A DNA stretch of 64,000 bases from Pseudazoarcus sp963975885 (GCA_963975885.1 CAXBIS010000001.1:1-64000), one strand, 5' to 3'; shown: positions 1 to 8,509, counted from the stretch's first letter. The notes: generated from the sequence alone by a model not told the origin. Numbers and translations are program-made.

Positions 1-45
1 TTCTTCCTCAAGATCAAGGATGCCTTCCCCGGAAAAGCGCGATGA
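1..45 (+). CDS. 3' end of an unidentified gene
   Basis: Frame 1 is open from the window edge and ends at TGA 43-45, giving a lysine-rich tail of 14 residues (FFLKIKDAFPGKAR). It converges on amtB, with a hairpin between the two. Too short to assign a family. Confidence 0.45.
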   Translation, partial: FFLKIKDAFPGKAR

Positions 46-55
46 ACCAAAGAAA

Positions 56-74
56 GGGGCGCACCCGGCGCCCC
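56..74 (-). terminator. Intrinsic terminator of glnK-amtB
   Basis: Perfect 7-bp stem GGGGCGC / GCGCCCC with a 5-nt loop, 26 nt past the amtB stop. On the minus strand it is followed by TTTCTTT, as expected for a terminator of the amtB transcript. On the plus strand the following bases are not T-rich. Confidence 0.65.
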
Positions 75-99
75 CTTCCGCACGGAACTCAGCAATCCA

Positions 100-1449
100 T
101 CACTTGCTGACGAACTCCGGATAGGCTTCCTGACCGCACTCGACCAGGTCGACCCCTTCGTACTCTTCCTCTTCGGTGACGCGGATGCCCAGCACCGCCT
201 TGAGGATGCTCCACACGATCAGGCTGGCGCCGAAGACCCAGATGAAGATGGTCAGCGCACCGACGATCTGTCCGAAGAAGGTCACGTCGGAGTTGGTCAG
301 CGGCACGAGCAGCAGGCCGAGCAGGCCGCAGGTGCCATGCACCGAGATCGCGCCTACCGGATCGTCGATCTTGAACACGCGGTCGAGCGCGGTGATCGAG
401 AACACCACCAGCACGCCACCGGCCGCGCCGAACAGCGTGGCGAGCAGCGGAGTCGGGGTGGACGGTTCGGCGGTGATCGTCACCAGGCCCGCCAGCGCGC
501 CGTTGAGGAGCATGGTCAGGTCGGCCTTGCCGAACATCAGCTTGGAGACGATGACCGCGGCGATCGCGCCACCGGCGGCAGCCGTGTTGGTGTTGAGGAA
601 CACCATCGCCACCGCGTTGGCGTTGCCGATGTCGCCGAGCTTGAGCACCGAGCCGCCGTTGAAGCCGAACCAGCCCATCCACAGGATGAAGGTGCCGAGC
701 GTGGCCAGCGGCAGGTTGCAGCCGGGGATCGCGCGTGGCTCACCATTGGGGCCGTACTTGCCCTTGCGTGCGCCGAGCAGGATCACGCCGGCCAGCGCCG
801 CGGCCGCACCGGCCATGTGCACGATGCCCGAGCCTGCGAAGTCGGAGAAGCCGAGATCGCCCAGGTTGTACATGCCGAACACGTCGTCGCCATTCCACGT
901 CCAGGCGCCTTCCATCGGGTAGATGAAGCCGGTCATGACCACCGCGAAGGCGAGGAAGGCCCACAGCTTCATGCGCTCTGCCACTGCGCCGGAAACGATC
1001 GACATCGCGGTCGCGACGAACACCACCTGGAAGAAGAAGTCGGAAGCACCCGAGTACACCGAGTCGCCGGTGAAGTCGGCCTGTTCGGTCATGGCGCCCA
1101 GCGCGTCCTCGACCAGCGTCTCGCCGCCGTCGATACCGGACAGGAAGATGCCGCCGCCGTACATGATGGCGTAGCCGCACACCAGGTACATGACGCAGCT
1201 GATCGAGAACAGCGCGACGTTCTTGGTCAGGATCTCGGCGGTGTTCTTGCCGCGCACCAGGCCGGCCTCGAGCATCGAGAAGCCGGCGGCCATCCACATC
1301 ACCAGCGCGCCGCATACCAGGAAGTAGAAGGTGTCCATCGCGTACTGCAGGTGGAACACGTTGGTCATGACGTCGCCGTCCTGCGCCAGCGCAGGAGCCG
1401 CCGAGCCGGCCGCGACTGCCGCGAGAAGGATCTTGAAGTTTGTTTTCAT
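100..1449 (-). CDS. amtB: Ammonium transporter AmtB
   Basis: 449-residue inner-membrane ammonium channel of the Amt/Rh family. A cleavable signal peptide is visible (residues 1-22, ending ALA-QDG), as in other proteobacterial AmtB proteins. Eleven hydrophobic segments are expected for the family. The pore twin-histidine motifs are present: SDFAGSGIVHMAG and ISVHGTCGLLG. The start at 1449 is chosen because the signal peptide begins there; upstream extension would run into glnK. It lies 13 nt downstream of glnK, the usual pair in which PII (GlnK) plugs the channel when nitrogen is plentiful. Transcription is expected from the sigma-54 promoter upstream of glnK. A second, PII-less Amt is encoded at 52386. 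Confidence 0.96.
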   Translation of the reverse strand: MKTNFKILLAAVAAGSAAPALAQDGDVMTNVFHLQYAMDTFYFLVCGALVMWMAAGFSMLEAGLVRGKNTAEILTKNVALFSISCVMYLVCGYAIMYGGGIFLSGIDGGETLVEDALGAMTEQADFTGDSVYSGASDFFFQVVFVATAMSIVSGAVAERMKLWAFLAFAVVMTGFIYPMEGAWTWNGDDVFGMYNLGDLGFSDFAGSGIVHMAGAAAALAGVILLGARKGKYGPNGEPRAIPGCNLPLATLGTFILWMGWFGFNGGSVLKLGDIGNANAVAMVFLNTNTAAAGGAIAAVIVSKLMFGKADLTMLLNGALAGLVTITAEPSTPTPLLATLFGAAGGVLVVFSITALDRVFKIDDPVGAISVHGTCGLLGLLLVPLTNSDVTFFGQIVGALTIFIWVFGASLIVWSILKAVLGIRVTEEEEYEGVDLVECGQEAYPEFVSK

Positions 1450-1462
1450 GTGTTCGCTCCCT

Positions 1463-1801
<339 letters not shown>

Positions 1802-1889
1802 CGGTTTCTCCTGTCGTCATCGGACGGTGCTGCGGTTGTCGGGGAGTGCATGTCACTTCTCCAGGAAGTCGCACTCGCGACAGCGGCAT

Positions 1890-1906
1890 CGCACGTTCCG
1901 TGCCAG
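1890..1906 (-). promoter_or_regulatory. Sigma-54 (RpoN) promoter of glnK-amtB
   Basis: On the minus strand the sequence CTGGCACGGAACGTGCG matches the -24/-12 consensus TGGCAC-N5-TTGC at all but one core base (GTGC for TTGC), with the correct GG-to-GC spacing. The predicted start of transcription is near 1880, leaving a leader of about 80 nt before the glnK ATG. Confidence 0.85.
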
Positions 1907-2001
1907 AATCTGAAAACGCCTATGAATCAGTAAAGTGGAGATTGATCGACAGGAAAATGCGAGCGTTCGAGCGCATGGTCGATGCATGAAGTGCTCTGGA
2001 T

Positions 2002-2016
2002 GCACCAATATGGTGC
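2002..2016. promoter_or_regulatory. NtrC enhancer site upstream of glnK
   Basis: GCACC-AATAT-GGTGC is a perfect dyad of the NtrC consensus (GCACC-N5-GGTGC). It lies about 100 bp upstream of the sigma-54 promoter, the usual enhancer distance. A weaker half-matching copy is seen at 1971-1985 (minus strand GCATC-N5-TGCGC), 31 bp away, about three helical turns, which would suit cooperative NtrC binding. It also sits about 100 bp upstream of ubiK on the other side. Confidence 0.85.
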
Positions 2017-2112
2017 GTTTGCGACAGAGGGGGCCGGAACGCTGCCCGGTGTCGGTGCTAAACTCGCTGAAATCGCGGCGCGCGCCGCAATCCGCATGCA
2101 AAGGAGAACCCC

Positions 2113-2373
2113 ATGACTGCCCCCCGCTTCCTCGACGAGATCGCGTCGAAGTTCGCCCAGTTGGCTGAAGCCAGCCCGGCCAAGGACATCGAGAAGAACG
2201 CCAAGGCGATGCTCGGCAGCGCGTTCGACCGGCTGGACCTGGTCACACGCGAGGATTTCGACGTACAGCGCGAAGTGCTCGCGCAGACACGCGAGCGCCT
2301 GCACGCGCTCGAGTCGCGCGTGGCCGAGCTCGAGAGCGAGCTGGCGCGCACGCGAGTCCGGCCCGAAGAATGA
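2113..2373 (+). CDS. ubiK: Ubiquinone biosynthesis accessory factor UbiK (BMFP/YqiC family)
   Basis: 86-residue protein of the membrane-fusogenic YqiC/UbiK family, which assists assembly of the soluble Ubi complex for aerobic ubiquinone synthesis. The N-terminal half is an amphipathic helix region (FLDEIASKFAQLAEASPAKD). The C-terminal half is a predicted coiled coil (roughly 48-80) rich in Glu/Arg/Leu heptads (ERLHALESRVAELESELART). Strong ribosome site AAGGAGAA 8 nt before the ATG. Transcribed divergently from glnK. Function is from family knowledge. Confidence 0.88.
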   Translation: MTAPRFLDEIASKFAQLAEASPAKDIEKNAKAMLGSAFDRLDLVTREDFDVQREVLAQTRERLHALESRVAELESELARTRVRPEE

Positions 2374-2485
2374 TGCGGGACTGGCGTCATCGAAATATCA
2401 GTACATAATGATTTTGTGGCCGCAGAGTTGCCTGCAGAGCGACATCAGGCTACGCGATGCACCCCATGAACCCGAGGAGAAGACT

Positions 2486-2944
2486 ATGAACCCTATCCGG
2501 ATCGCAATTTTCGCCTTATGCCTGCTGATGGCCGGCCTGGCGGCCGCGAGCGACAAGCAGAAGGTCGTCTATCACGTCAACGGCCCCGACGCGCAGCAGC
2601 AGTACGCGGCGCTGGGCAATGTGCTCAATCACCTCAACGCGGTGGGCGAGCAGAATATGGAGGTCAAGGTGGTCATGCACGGCGACGGTCTGTCGCTGCT
2701 GCTGTATCCCGAAGACCGCGAGATGACCAAGATGAAGACGGCCAACGCCGACGAGCGCATGCAGGCGCGCATTGCCGGCCTCAAGCAGAAGGGCGTGCAG
2801 TTCCAGGTGTGTGCCAACACGCTCAAGGGGCGCAACATCAAGCTCGAGAACCTGTATGACGCGCGCGAGGGTGATGTCGTCGCGTCGGGCGTCGCCCAGT
2901 TGAGCGTGCTGCAGATGCAGGGCTATACCTACATCAAGCCCTGA
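2486..2944 (+). CDS. Exported DsrE/DsrF-like family protein
   Basis: 152 residues with a signal peptide (about 1-21, ending AAAS) followed by a DsrE/F-like alpha/beta fold: KVVYHVNG at the start, the VVMHGDGLSLLL strand-turn, and GVQFQVCANTL with the single cysteine at the position often conserved in this family. Start chosen at 2486 because GAGGAGAAG lies just upstream and the signal peptide begins there; an earlier in-frame codon would add 26 non-hydrophobic residues. Proteins of this kind are annotated as intracellular sulfur-oxidation-like or simply DsrE family. The exact role is unknown; a periplasmic place is inferred. Confidence 0.72.
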   Translation: MNPIRIAIFALCLLMAGLAAASDKQKVVYHVNGPDAQQQYAALGNVLNHLNAVGEQNMEVKVVMHGDGLSLLLYPEDREMTKMKTANADERMQARIAGLKQKGVQFQVCANTLKGRNIKLENLYDAREGDVVASGVAQLSVLQMQGYTYIKP

Positions 2945-2962
2945 GCTTACCGCTTCGAGAGT

Positions 2963-3652
2963 TCAGACGGCCCCTGCGGGGGCCGTTTTCGTTTGCAGAT
3001 AGGCGAGGATGACCTCGACCGCGTGATGCCGCCGCTCGGCCAGCCAGGCCGGGTCGGACAGATCCTTCTCGAAGATCGCCGACAGCGTGTAGCGGTTCGA
3101 GATATGGGTCAGCGACAGCGACAGGATCGAGACATACAACTGCAGCGGATCGACGCCGGCGCGGAACAGCCCGGCGCGCTCTCCGCGCACCAGCGTGTCT
3201 CGGATCATGCCCACCAGCGGCGTGGTCTGCTGTGCGACCTTGCCGGATTTGCGCAGCATGCGCCCGCCGAGCATGTTCTCGTTGCGCACCAGCGCAATGA
3301 ACTCGGGATGGTCGGCCATGTGATCGAAGGTGAACTCGACCAGTGCACGCATGCCGGCGATCGGCTCCAGGTGCGAGAGGTTGAGCTCGCGCTCCTTGGA
3401 GCGCAGATCCTCGTAGATGTGCTCGAGCACCGTCAGGTACAGGCCTTCCTTGTCCCCGAAATAGTGATACGCCATGCGGATGTTGCAGCCGGCATTGCGC
3501 ACGATGCGTTCCATGCGCGCGCCATCGTAACCGCGTTCGCAGAACTCCCCGGTGGCCGCCTGCAGCAGGCGCTCGCGCGTCTCGCCGGCGTTGCGGCGGG
3601 GGCGCGGCGTACTGCGGCGGGTGGTCTTGGGTGGCGATGCGGTTTCGGTCAT
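2963..3652 (-). CDS. TetR-family regulator of the TRAP/GGT operon
   Basis: 229 residues. The N-terminal helix-turn-helix spans about 24-70 (ETRERLLQAATGEFCERGYDGARMERIVRNAGCNIRMAYHYFGDKEGLYLTVL, abbreviated here as residues 24-76), with the typical YHYFGDKEGLY motif after the recognition helix. The C-terminal half resembles the YcdC/RutR-type ligand domain. It is the last gene of a five-gene run on the minus strand, 34 nt after the gamma-glutamyltransferase-family gene, so it is probably co-transcribed and autoregulatory. The candidate target is the palindrome at 8249-8264 overlapping the operon promoter. The effector is unknown, presumably the imported compound. Confidence 0.88.
   Translation of the reverse strand: MTETASPPKTTRRSTPRPRRNAGETRERLLQAATGEFCERGYDGARMERIVRNAGCNIRMAYHYFGDKEGLYLTVLEHIYEDLRSKERELNLSHLEPIAGMRALVEFTFDHMADHPEFIALVRNENMLGGRMLRKSGKVAQQTTPLVGMIRDTLVRGERAGLFRAGVDPLQLYVSILSLSLTHISNRYTLSAIFEKDLSDPAWLAERRHHAVEVILAYLQTKTAPAGAV
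2967..2990. terminator. Shared intrinsic terminator between the DsrE-like gene and tetR
   Basis: Perfect 8-bp stem ACGGCCCC / GGGGCCGT with a TGCG loop and a following TTTTCGTTT on the plus strand. It terminates the DsrE-like transcript and overlaps the last codons of the convergent tetR gene. Confidence 0.8.
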
Positions 3653-3686
3653 CGGGGCTTCCGTGGTGTGATCCGGATTCTATCGG

Positions 3687-5297
3687 CTACAGGCCCAGTG
3701 CGACGCCGTCGCTGCGCGGGTCGTGCGCACCCGAGAAGCCCTGGGCGTCGATCGCGATTGCTCCCGGATGCCCGGCCAGCGGACTGTGCGCCGCGATCGG
3801 GCTGATCTCATGGCCGCGTCGGGCGAGTTCGGCGAAGACCTCGATGCCGGCGTCCTCCTCGAGCTTGAGCGTGTCGCGGCTGTCGGAGAAGGTGCGCCCG
3901 AGCAGAAAGCGCGGACGCGCCAGTGCCGCGAGCGGATCCATCCCGTAGTCGATCAGTCGGGTGAGGATCGCCGCCAGCGTTTGCGGCTGGCCGTCCGCGC
4001 CCTGGGTGCCGTAGAGCAGGCGCGCCCGCCCGTCCTTCAGATACATGCCGGGGTTGAGCGTGTGGAACGGGCGCTTGCCCGGTGCGAGCACGTTCGGGTG
4101 TGACGGGTCCAGGCTGAAGGCCGCGCCGCGGTTGTGCCACAGCATGCCGGTGTCGCCCACGGCCTCACCACTGCCCCAGTCGTAATACACGGTCTGCAGC
4201 ATCGATACCGCGTTACCGTGGCGGTCGGCCGCGGCGAGGAAGACCGTGTCGCCGTTGCGAAACGCATGCGGCCAGGCACGCGCGCGGCTGCGGTCGATGG
4301 TCGCCGCCGAGCCCGACAGGTGACCGGCCGAGAGCAGGCGGTCGATGGGTACGTCGCAGAAGTCCGGATCGGCCAGGTGACGATTGCGGTCGATGAAGGC
4401 GAGCTTCACGGCCTCGACCAGCAGGTGGTAGTGATCCGCGCTGCCCTCGGCGACGGCGGCGAGATCGAAGCGCTCGAGAATGCCCATGATCTCCAGCGTC
4501 GTGATGCCCTGGGTGGGCGGACGATGGGAGAGCAGTTCGCCGCCGCGATAGGCCATGCGCAGCGGTTCCTCGACACGCGCCGCGGTGGCAGCCAGATCGT
4601 CGGCCGTCAGCGGCGAGCCGGCTGCGGCCAGCCCGGCGGCGATGCGCGCGGCCAGCCGCCCCTCGTAGAAGTCACGGTGGCCGTGTTCGGCGATGGATTC
4701 GAGCGAGGTTGCCAGATCCGGCTGGCGGATCGTCGTGCCATCGGCTGGCACCTGGCCGTCGCGCAGAAAGCGTGCGGCCACGCCGGGCAGCGCGTCCATC
4801 TCGTCGGCACGAAAATCCAGCCAGAAGCGCTGCGACGGCGTGATCGGGAAGCCGTCGCGCGCCAGCCGGATGGCCGGCTCCAGCAATGCCCCCCAGTCCA
4901 TCGTGCCACCGCACTCGGCACGCGAGATCGCGTGTGCCTGGCCCCAGGTGTCGACGGTCGCGGCCGTGGTCAGCATCGAGCCGGGCCCGCGCATCGGGAT
5001 GCTGCCGTGGTAGTCGGGCAGGCGCGCGGCGGCCTGGCCGATGCCCGAGAGTGTGCGCACGCGCCCGGTGGCGTCGGCGACGATCATGAAGGCGTCGCCA
5101 CCGAGCCCGGTGAAATGCGGATAGGTCACGGCCAGGCAGGCGCCCATCGCGATTGCTGCCTCGATCGCGTTGCCGCCCTCGCGCAGCACCGCCAGTCCGG
5201 CCTCGGTGGCGAGCGTGTGCGGGCTGGTGGCGATGCCCTCGGTCGAGCGGGCCAGCGCGCCGCGCGGGGCGGTCCCGTTCACAGTGTTGGAGTCCAT
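3687..5297 (-). CDS. Gamma-glutamyltransferase-family Ntn-hydrolase
   Basis: 536 residues with the GGT fold: N-terminal GIATSPHTLATEAGLAVLREGGNAIEAAIA, then FTGLGGDAFMIV. The autoprocessing threonine is probably Thr351 in NGDTVFLAAADRHGNAVS, followed by the small-subunit region (HTLNPGM, GTQGADGQPQ). Classical GGT has a second Thr after the nucleophile (TTH); here it is TVF, the pattern of YwrD/HpxW-like members, some of which hydrolyse oxamate rather than glutathione. There is no signal peptide, so a cytoplasmic enzyme acting on something imported by the adjacent TRAP system is inferred. It begins 24 nt after dctM. Product 'glutathione hydrolase' would be over-specific. Confidence 0.85.
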   Translation of the reverse strand: MDSNTVNGTAPRGALARSTEGIATSPHTLATEAGLAVLREGGNAIEAAIAMGACLAVTYPHFTGLGGDAFMIVADATGRVRTLSGIGQAAARLPDYHGSIPMRGPGSMLTTAATVDTWGQAHAISRAECGGTMDWGALLEPAIRLARDGFPITPSQRFWLDFRADEMDALPGVAARFLRDGQVPADGTTIRQPDLATSLESIAEHGHRDFYEGRLAARIAAGLAAAGSPLTADDLAATAARVEEPLRMAYRGGELLSHRPPTQGITTLEIMGILERFDLAAVAEGSADHYHLLVEAVKLAFIDRNRHLADPDFCDVPIDRLLSAGHLSGSAATIDRSRARAWPHAFRNGDTVFLAAADRHGNAVSMLQTVYYDWGSGEAVGDTGMLWHNRGAAFSLDPSHPNVLAPGKRPFHTLNPGMYLKDGRARLLYGTQGADGQPQTLAAILTRLIDYGMDPLAALARPRFLLGRTFSDSRDTLKLEEDAGIEVFAELARRGHEISPIAAHSPLAGHPGAIAIDAQGFSGAHDPRSDGVALGL

Positions 5298-5321
5298 GCT
5301 GTTTCCTCGTTTCCGTGGCGG

Positions 5322-6602
5322 TCAGCCGCCATACACCGCATTGGGCAGCCACATGCTGACCGCAGGCAGATAGGTGAGCAGGAGCAGGGCCGCGATGGCG
5401 ATGCCGATGAACGGCAGAGAACCGCGTACCGCCTGCAGGTAGCTCACGCCGCCGAGCGAGCTGGCGACGAACAGGTTCAGGCCGAAGGGCGGCGTGAACA
5501 TGCCGATGGCGCCGTTGACGGTGAGCACCGCACCCAGATGCACCGGGTCGATGCCGACCTTGATGCCGATGGTGTAGAACAGCGGCGCGAGGATCACCAT
5601 GATCGAGGCCGCGTCCAGGAACATGCCGACGATCAGCACCGTGACGTTGATCAGCAGGAAGATGTGATACGGGTTCTCGGACAGCGACAGCACGGCGTTG
5701 GCCACCGCCACTGCGAGCCCGTTGCTGGTCAGGAACCAGGCCAGCACCGAGGCGGCGGCGAGAATGATCATCACCTGCGCGGTCGTCGTGGCCGCGTCGA
5801 TCATCGTGCGAAAGAGCTGGCCGAGGGTCTTCTCGCGGTAGATCAGTGCCGAAACCAGCAGCGCATAGACCACCGACACGGCTGCCGCTTCGGTGGGGGT
5901 GAACACGCCGCCGTAGATGCCGCCCAGCACCACCACCGGAACGCCGAGGCCCCAGGCCGCGTCCTTCAGGCCCAGCCAAAGCTCGCGCAGCGTCGGCGGC
6001 GTCATCGGCTTGACCCCGTCACGCCGGGCGCGCCACACGCAGTAGGGGATGAAACACGCGGCGTAGAGCAGGCCGGCGCCGATGCCGGCCATGAACAGCG
6101 CGCCCACCGATACGCCGGTGACCGCGGCATACACGATCATCACGATCGACGGCGGAATGATGATGCCCAGCGAGCCCGAGGCGATGATCACGCCGATCGA
6201 GAACGGGCCGGAATAGCCGTCGCGGCGCATCGCCGGATACAGCAACCCGCCGACCGCCACCACCGTGGCCGGGCTGGAGCCCGAGATCGCGCCGAAGAAC
6301 ATGCTCGAACTCACCGCCGTGATGCTCAGGCCGCCAGTGAAACGCCCCACCAAGAGATTGGCGAAATGCACGATGCGCTGCGACAGCCCGCCCACGCTCA
6401 TCAGACTGCCGGTGAGGATGAAGAACGGGATGGCCATCAGCGAGAACTTGTCGAGACCCGCGAACAGACGTTCGATGACGATGGCCAGCGGCACGTGGCT
6501 GCCCGTGCCCATGGCCGTCATGACCGAGCCGGACAGGGCAATGAAGATCGGCGCGCCAAGGATCAGCAGCACGACGAGAAGTATCAGGAAGGTCGTGACC
6601 AT
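5322..6602 (-). CDS. dctM: TRAP transporter large permease DctM
   Basis: 426 residues, the standard DctM length, almost wholly hydrophobic with about 12 membrane segments. Typical family sequences are FFILTGSLMSVGG, GSSPATVVAVGGLLYPAM and GIIIPPSIVMIVYA. It couples substrate uptake to a sodium or proton gradient together with DctQ. Four nucleotides after dctQ, so translational coupling is likely. Substrate cannot be read from the sequence; the linked GGT-like hydrolase suggests an amide or gamma-glutamyl compound. Confidence 0.93.
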   Translation of the reverse strand: MVTTFLILLVVLLILGAPIFIALSGSVMTAMGTGSHVPLAIVIERLFAGLDKFSLMAIPFFILTGSLMSVGGLSQRIVHFANLLVGRFTGGLSITAVSSSMFFGAISGSSPATVVAVGGLLYPAMRRDGYSGPFSIGVIIASGSLGIIIPPSIVMIVYAAVTGVSVGALFMAGIGAGLLYAACFIPYCVWRARRDGVKPMTPPTLRELWLGLKDAAWGLGVPVVVLGGIYGGVFTPTEAAAVSVVYALLVSALIYREKTLGQLFRTMIDAATTTAQVMIILAAASVLAWFLTSNGLAVAVANAVLSLSENPYHIFLLINVTVLIVGMFLDAASIMVILAPLFYTIGIKVGIDPVHLGAVLTVNGAIGMFTPPFGLNLFVASSLGGVSYLQAVRGSLPFIGIAIAALLLLTYLPAVSMWLPNAVYGG

Positions 6603-6606
6603 GGCT

Positions 6607-7110
6607 TCACCCGATCTGTTCGAGGTGGGCCGCTTCCTGCTCGCGACCGAGCAGTGTGCGGAAGAATTGCTGCGTGAAACGCACGCCCATCAGGGCGGCG
6701 CCGACGGGAATCGCGAGCTGCACCATCCATGTCGGCATCTGCAGCGCCGGGCTGACCTGGCCGAAGGCACGTGTCTGCGCGACCAGTTCGACGCCGTAGT
6801 ACACCAGGGCGGCGCAGAAGGCCACGGCGATGGCGTGCACCAGCAGATCGATGAGCTTGGCGATGGCCGGCGGGCTGAACTTGATGAGCAGGTCCACGCC
6901 GATGTGGATGCCCTGGCGTGCCGCGACGCTGGCGCCGAGGAAGACCATCCACACGATCTGGTAACGCACCAGTTCCTCGGCCCAGGCGAAACCGGCGTTG
7001 AAGGCATAGCGTGCGACGACGTTCGAGAAGAGGATCACCGAGGCGCTCAGGATGAGCACGCCAATGAGCACTTCCTCGGAACGCGACACCAAAAGGTCGA
7101 GTTTCCGCAT
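6607..7110 (-). CDS. dctQ: TRAP transporter small permease DctQ
   Basis: 167 residues with four hydrophobic segments. It carries the DctQ hallmark between segments 1 and 2 (VVARYAFNAGFAWAEELVRYQIVWMVFLGA, residues about 31-60) with the charged AEEL turn. Forms the integral-membrane pair with DctM. Lies between dctP (65 nt upstream) and dctM (4 nt downstream). Confidence 0.9.
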   Translation of the reverse strand: MRKLDLLVSRSEEVLIGVLILSASVILFSNVVARYAFNAGFAWAEELVRYQIVWMVFLGASVAARQGIHIGVDLLIKFSPPAIAKLIDLLVHAIAVAFCAALVYYGVELVAQTRAFGQVSPALQMPTWMVQLAIPVGAALMGVRFTQQFFRTLLGREQEAAHLEQIG

Positions 7111-7174
7111 CGGAAGACTCCGGAAGAAAGGCGGGAAAAGAGCGGGGCCGACGGGTGGCCGACCCCGCGGAAGT

Positions 7175-8185
7175 TCAGCGCGCGGCGGCGATCGCCTGCT
7201 TGAACTCGTCCATCAGTTCGGTACCGATCTGCTCGGCGAACTTGTCATGCACCGGTGCCGTGGCCTCGCGGAAGGCCGCGAGCTGCGCGTCGTCGAGCGT
7301 GCTGACACGCGTACCGCTGTCCTTGATGGTGTCCACGTAGCCGGCTTCGCGGCGCGCGGTCTCCTCGCGCTGGAAGGCCGTCATCTCGCGCGCGGCGTCC
7401 ATCAGCAGCTTCTGGTGCTCGGGGCTTTGCGCCTCGAACCAGCGCTTGCTGAACAGGAAGGCGTAGGCGAGGTAGGCATGGTTGCTGATCACGACATCCG
7501 ACTGCACTTCGTAGAACTTCATCTTGGTGATCGATACCAGCGGGTTCTCCTGGCAGTCGACCACGCCCTGCTGCAGCGCGTTGTAGGTCTCGCCGAAGGC
7601 GATCGGCACCGGGTTGGCGCCCATCGCGCGGAACTGCTCCATGATGATCGGGCTTTGCATCACACGCACCTTGCGACCCTCGAAGTCGCCCGGACCGGAC
7701 ACCTCGCGGTCGCAGGTGAACTGCTTGAAGCCGCTCTCCCAGAAGGTCGCACCCTTGAGTCCGACCTTCTCGACGGTGGCCAGCAACTGGTCGCCGGCCT
7801 TGCCGTCGAGCACCTCGTGCGCGATCGCCGGCGACGGGAACAGGAAGGGCAGGTCGACGATCTGCATCGCCGGCACGAAGTTCGACAGCTTGGCGGTCGG
7901 GATGATGGCCGACTCGAGCGCGCCGAACTGCATCTGCTGAGTGGCCTCGACGTCGTCGCCGAGCGCGTTGTTGGGGAACAGCTGCACCTTGATTGCGCCG
8001 CCGCTGCGCTCCTCGACCGCAGCCTTGAACTTCTCGGCCGCCAGATGCTGGGCGCTGTCTTCGGGCAGGTCGTGGTGGAACTTCATCGACACCTGGGCGG
8101 CGACGCCGCCGGCGTGGACGAGTGCGGCGAGCGCGAGGCCGCCGACCAGTGCTTTGAGCTTGCTGCGGTGAAAGGGCTTGTTCAT
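7175..8185 (-). CDS. dctP: TRAP transporter substrate-binding protein DctP
   Basis: 336 residues with a signal peptide (MNKPFHRSKLKALVGGLALA..., cleavage near AAQVS, residue about 30). The mature part has the DctP fold: FHHDLPEDSAQHLAAEKFK, the hinge RVMQSPIIMEQFRAMGANPV with the conserved arginine that usually binds a substrate carboxylate, and FGETYNALQQGVVDCQENPL. The start at 8185 is the one giving a signal peptide and is preceded by AGGAGAC on the minus strand. First gene of the dctPQM-ggt-tetR operon. Confidence 0.93.
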   Translation of the reverse strand: MNKPFHRSKLKALVGGLALAALVHAGGVAAQVSMKFHHDLPEDSAQHLAAEKFKAAVEERSGGAIKVQLFPNNALGDDVEATQQMQFGALESAIIPTAKLSNFVPAMQIVDLPFLFPSPAIAHEVLDGKAGDQLLATVEKVGLKGATFWESGFKQFTCDREVSGPGDFEGRKVRVMQSPIIMEQFRAMGANPVPIAFGETYNALQQGVVDCQENPLVSITKMKFYEVQSDVVISNHAYLAYAFLFSKRWFEAQSPEHQKLLMDAAREMTAFQREETARREAGYVDTIKDSGTRVSTLDDAQLAAFREATAPVHDKFAEQIGTELMDEFKQAIAAAR

Positions 8186-8248
8186 TGATGTCTCCTTGGC
8201 TGGATGTCGGGATCCGGGGTGCCCTTTGAAGGGTCTTTCGTGTTTTGC

Positions 8249-8264
8249 AAGTAATAGATTACTT
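8249..8264. promoter_or_regulatory. Candidate TetR operator
   Basis: AAGTAAT-AG-ATTACTT: 7-bp perfect inverted arms separated by 2 bp, the size and symmetry of TetR-family operators. It overlaps the -10 element of the predicted dctP promoter, so binding would block transcription. Assignment to the regulator at 2963-3652 is inferred from operon structure. Confidence 0.65.
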
Positions 8265-8283
8265 ACCATTTTGGCGAAGTCAA
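8256..8283 (-). promoter_or_regulatory. Sigma-70 promoter of the dctPQM-ggt-tetR operon
   Basis: Minus strand TTGACT (8278-8283) and TAATCT (8256-8261) with 16 bp between them, a good -35/-10 pair in an AT-rich pocket 70-100 nt before dctP. The -10 lies inside the palindrome 8249-8264. Confidence 0.65.
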
Positions 8284-8371
8284 CGGTTTCGTGCTTGCGG
8301 TCGTGTCCGATGGGGGTGTCTCCAGTCGTTGCGCTCGAAAGATGGGCCATGGTTTGCTCCTGTAGCTGCGG

Positions 8372-8395
8372 CTCATCCGCCGCGTGGCGGATGAG
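8372..8395. repeat. 10-bp inverted repeat in the dctP/M48 gap
   Basis: CTCATCCGCC-GCGT-GGCGGATGAG is a perfect hairpin lying in the 324-nt space 8186-8509 between the dctP start and the M48 gene 3' end. It has no T tract, so it may be a REP-like element or a structured leader rather than a classical terminator. Apart from the promoter and operator at 8249-8283 nothing else is recognised in this space. Confidence 0.5.
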
Positions 8396-8509
8396 CGAAG
8401 CCGAGCAATCACCATGCCAATGCGTGTGGGTGTGCCCACCATGCTGCTTCATCGAACGCTGCCGGGTGTGTGCACCGTGCTGGTGCATGCCGCACGGTCG
8501 AGGTGCGTT

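Noticed and set aside
4134..6677. An 847-codon open frame antisense to the GGT-like and dctM genes
   Set aside because: Arg/His/Gln-rich low-complexity product; the minus-strand genes carry clear family motifs.
8372..8395. Hairpin taken as a terminator
   Set aside because: No T tract follows on either strand and no gene ends nearby on the plus strand; listed as a repeat only.
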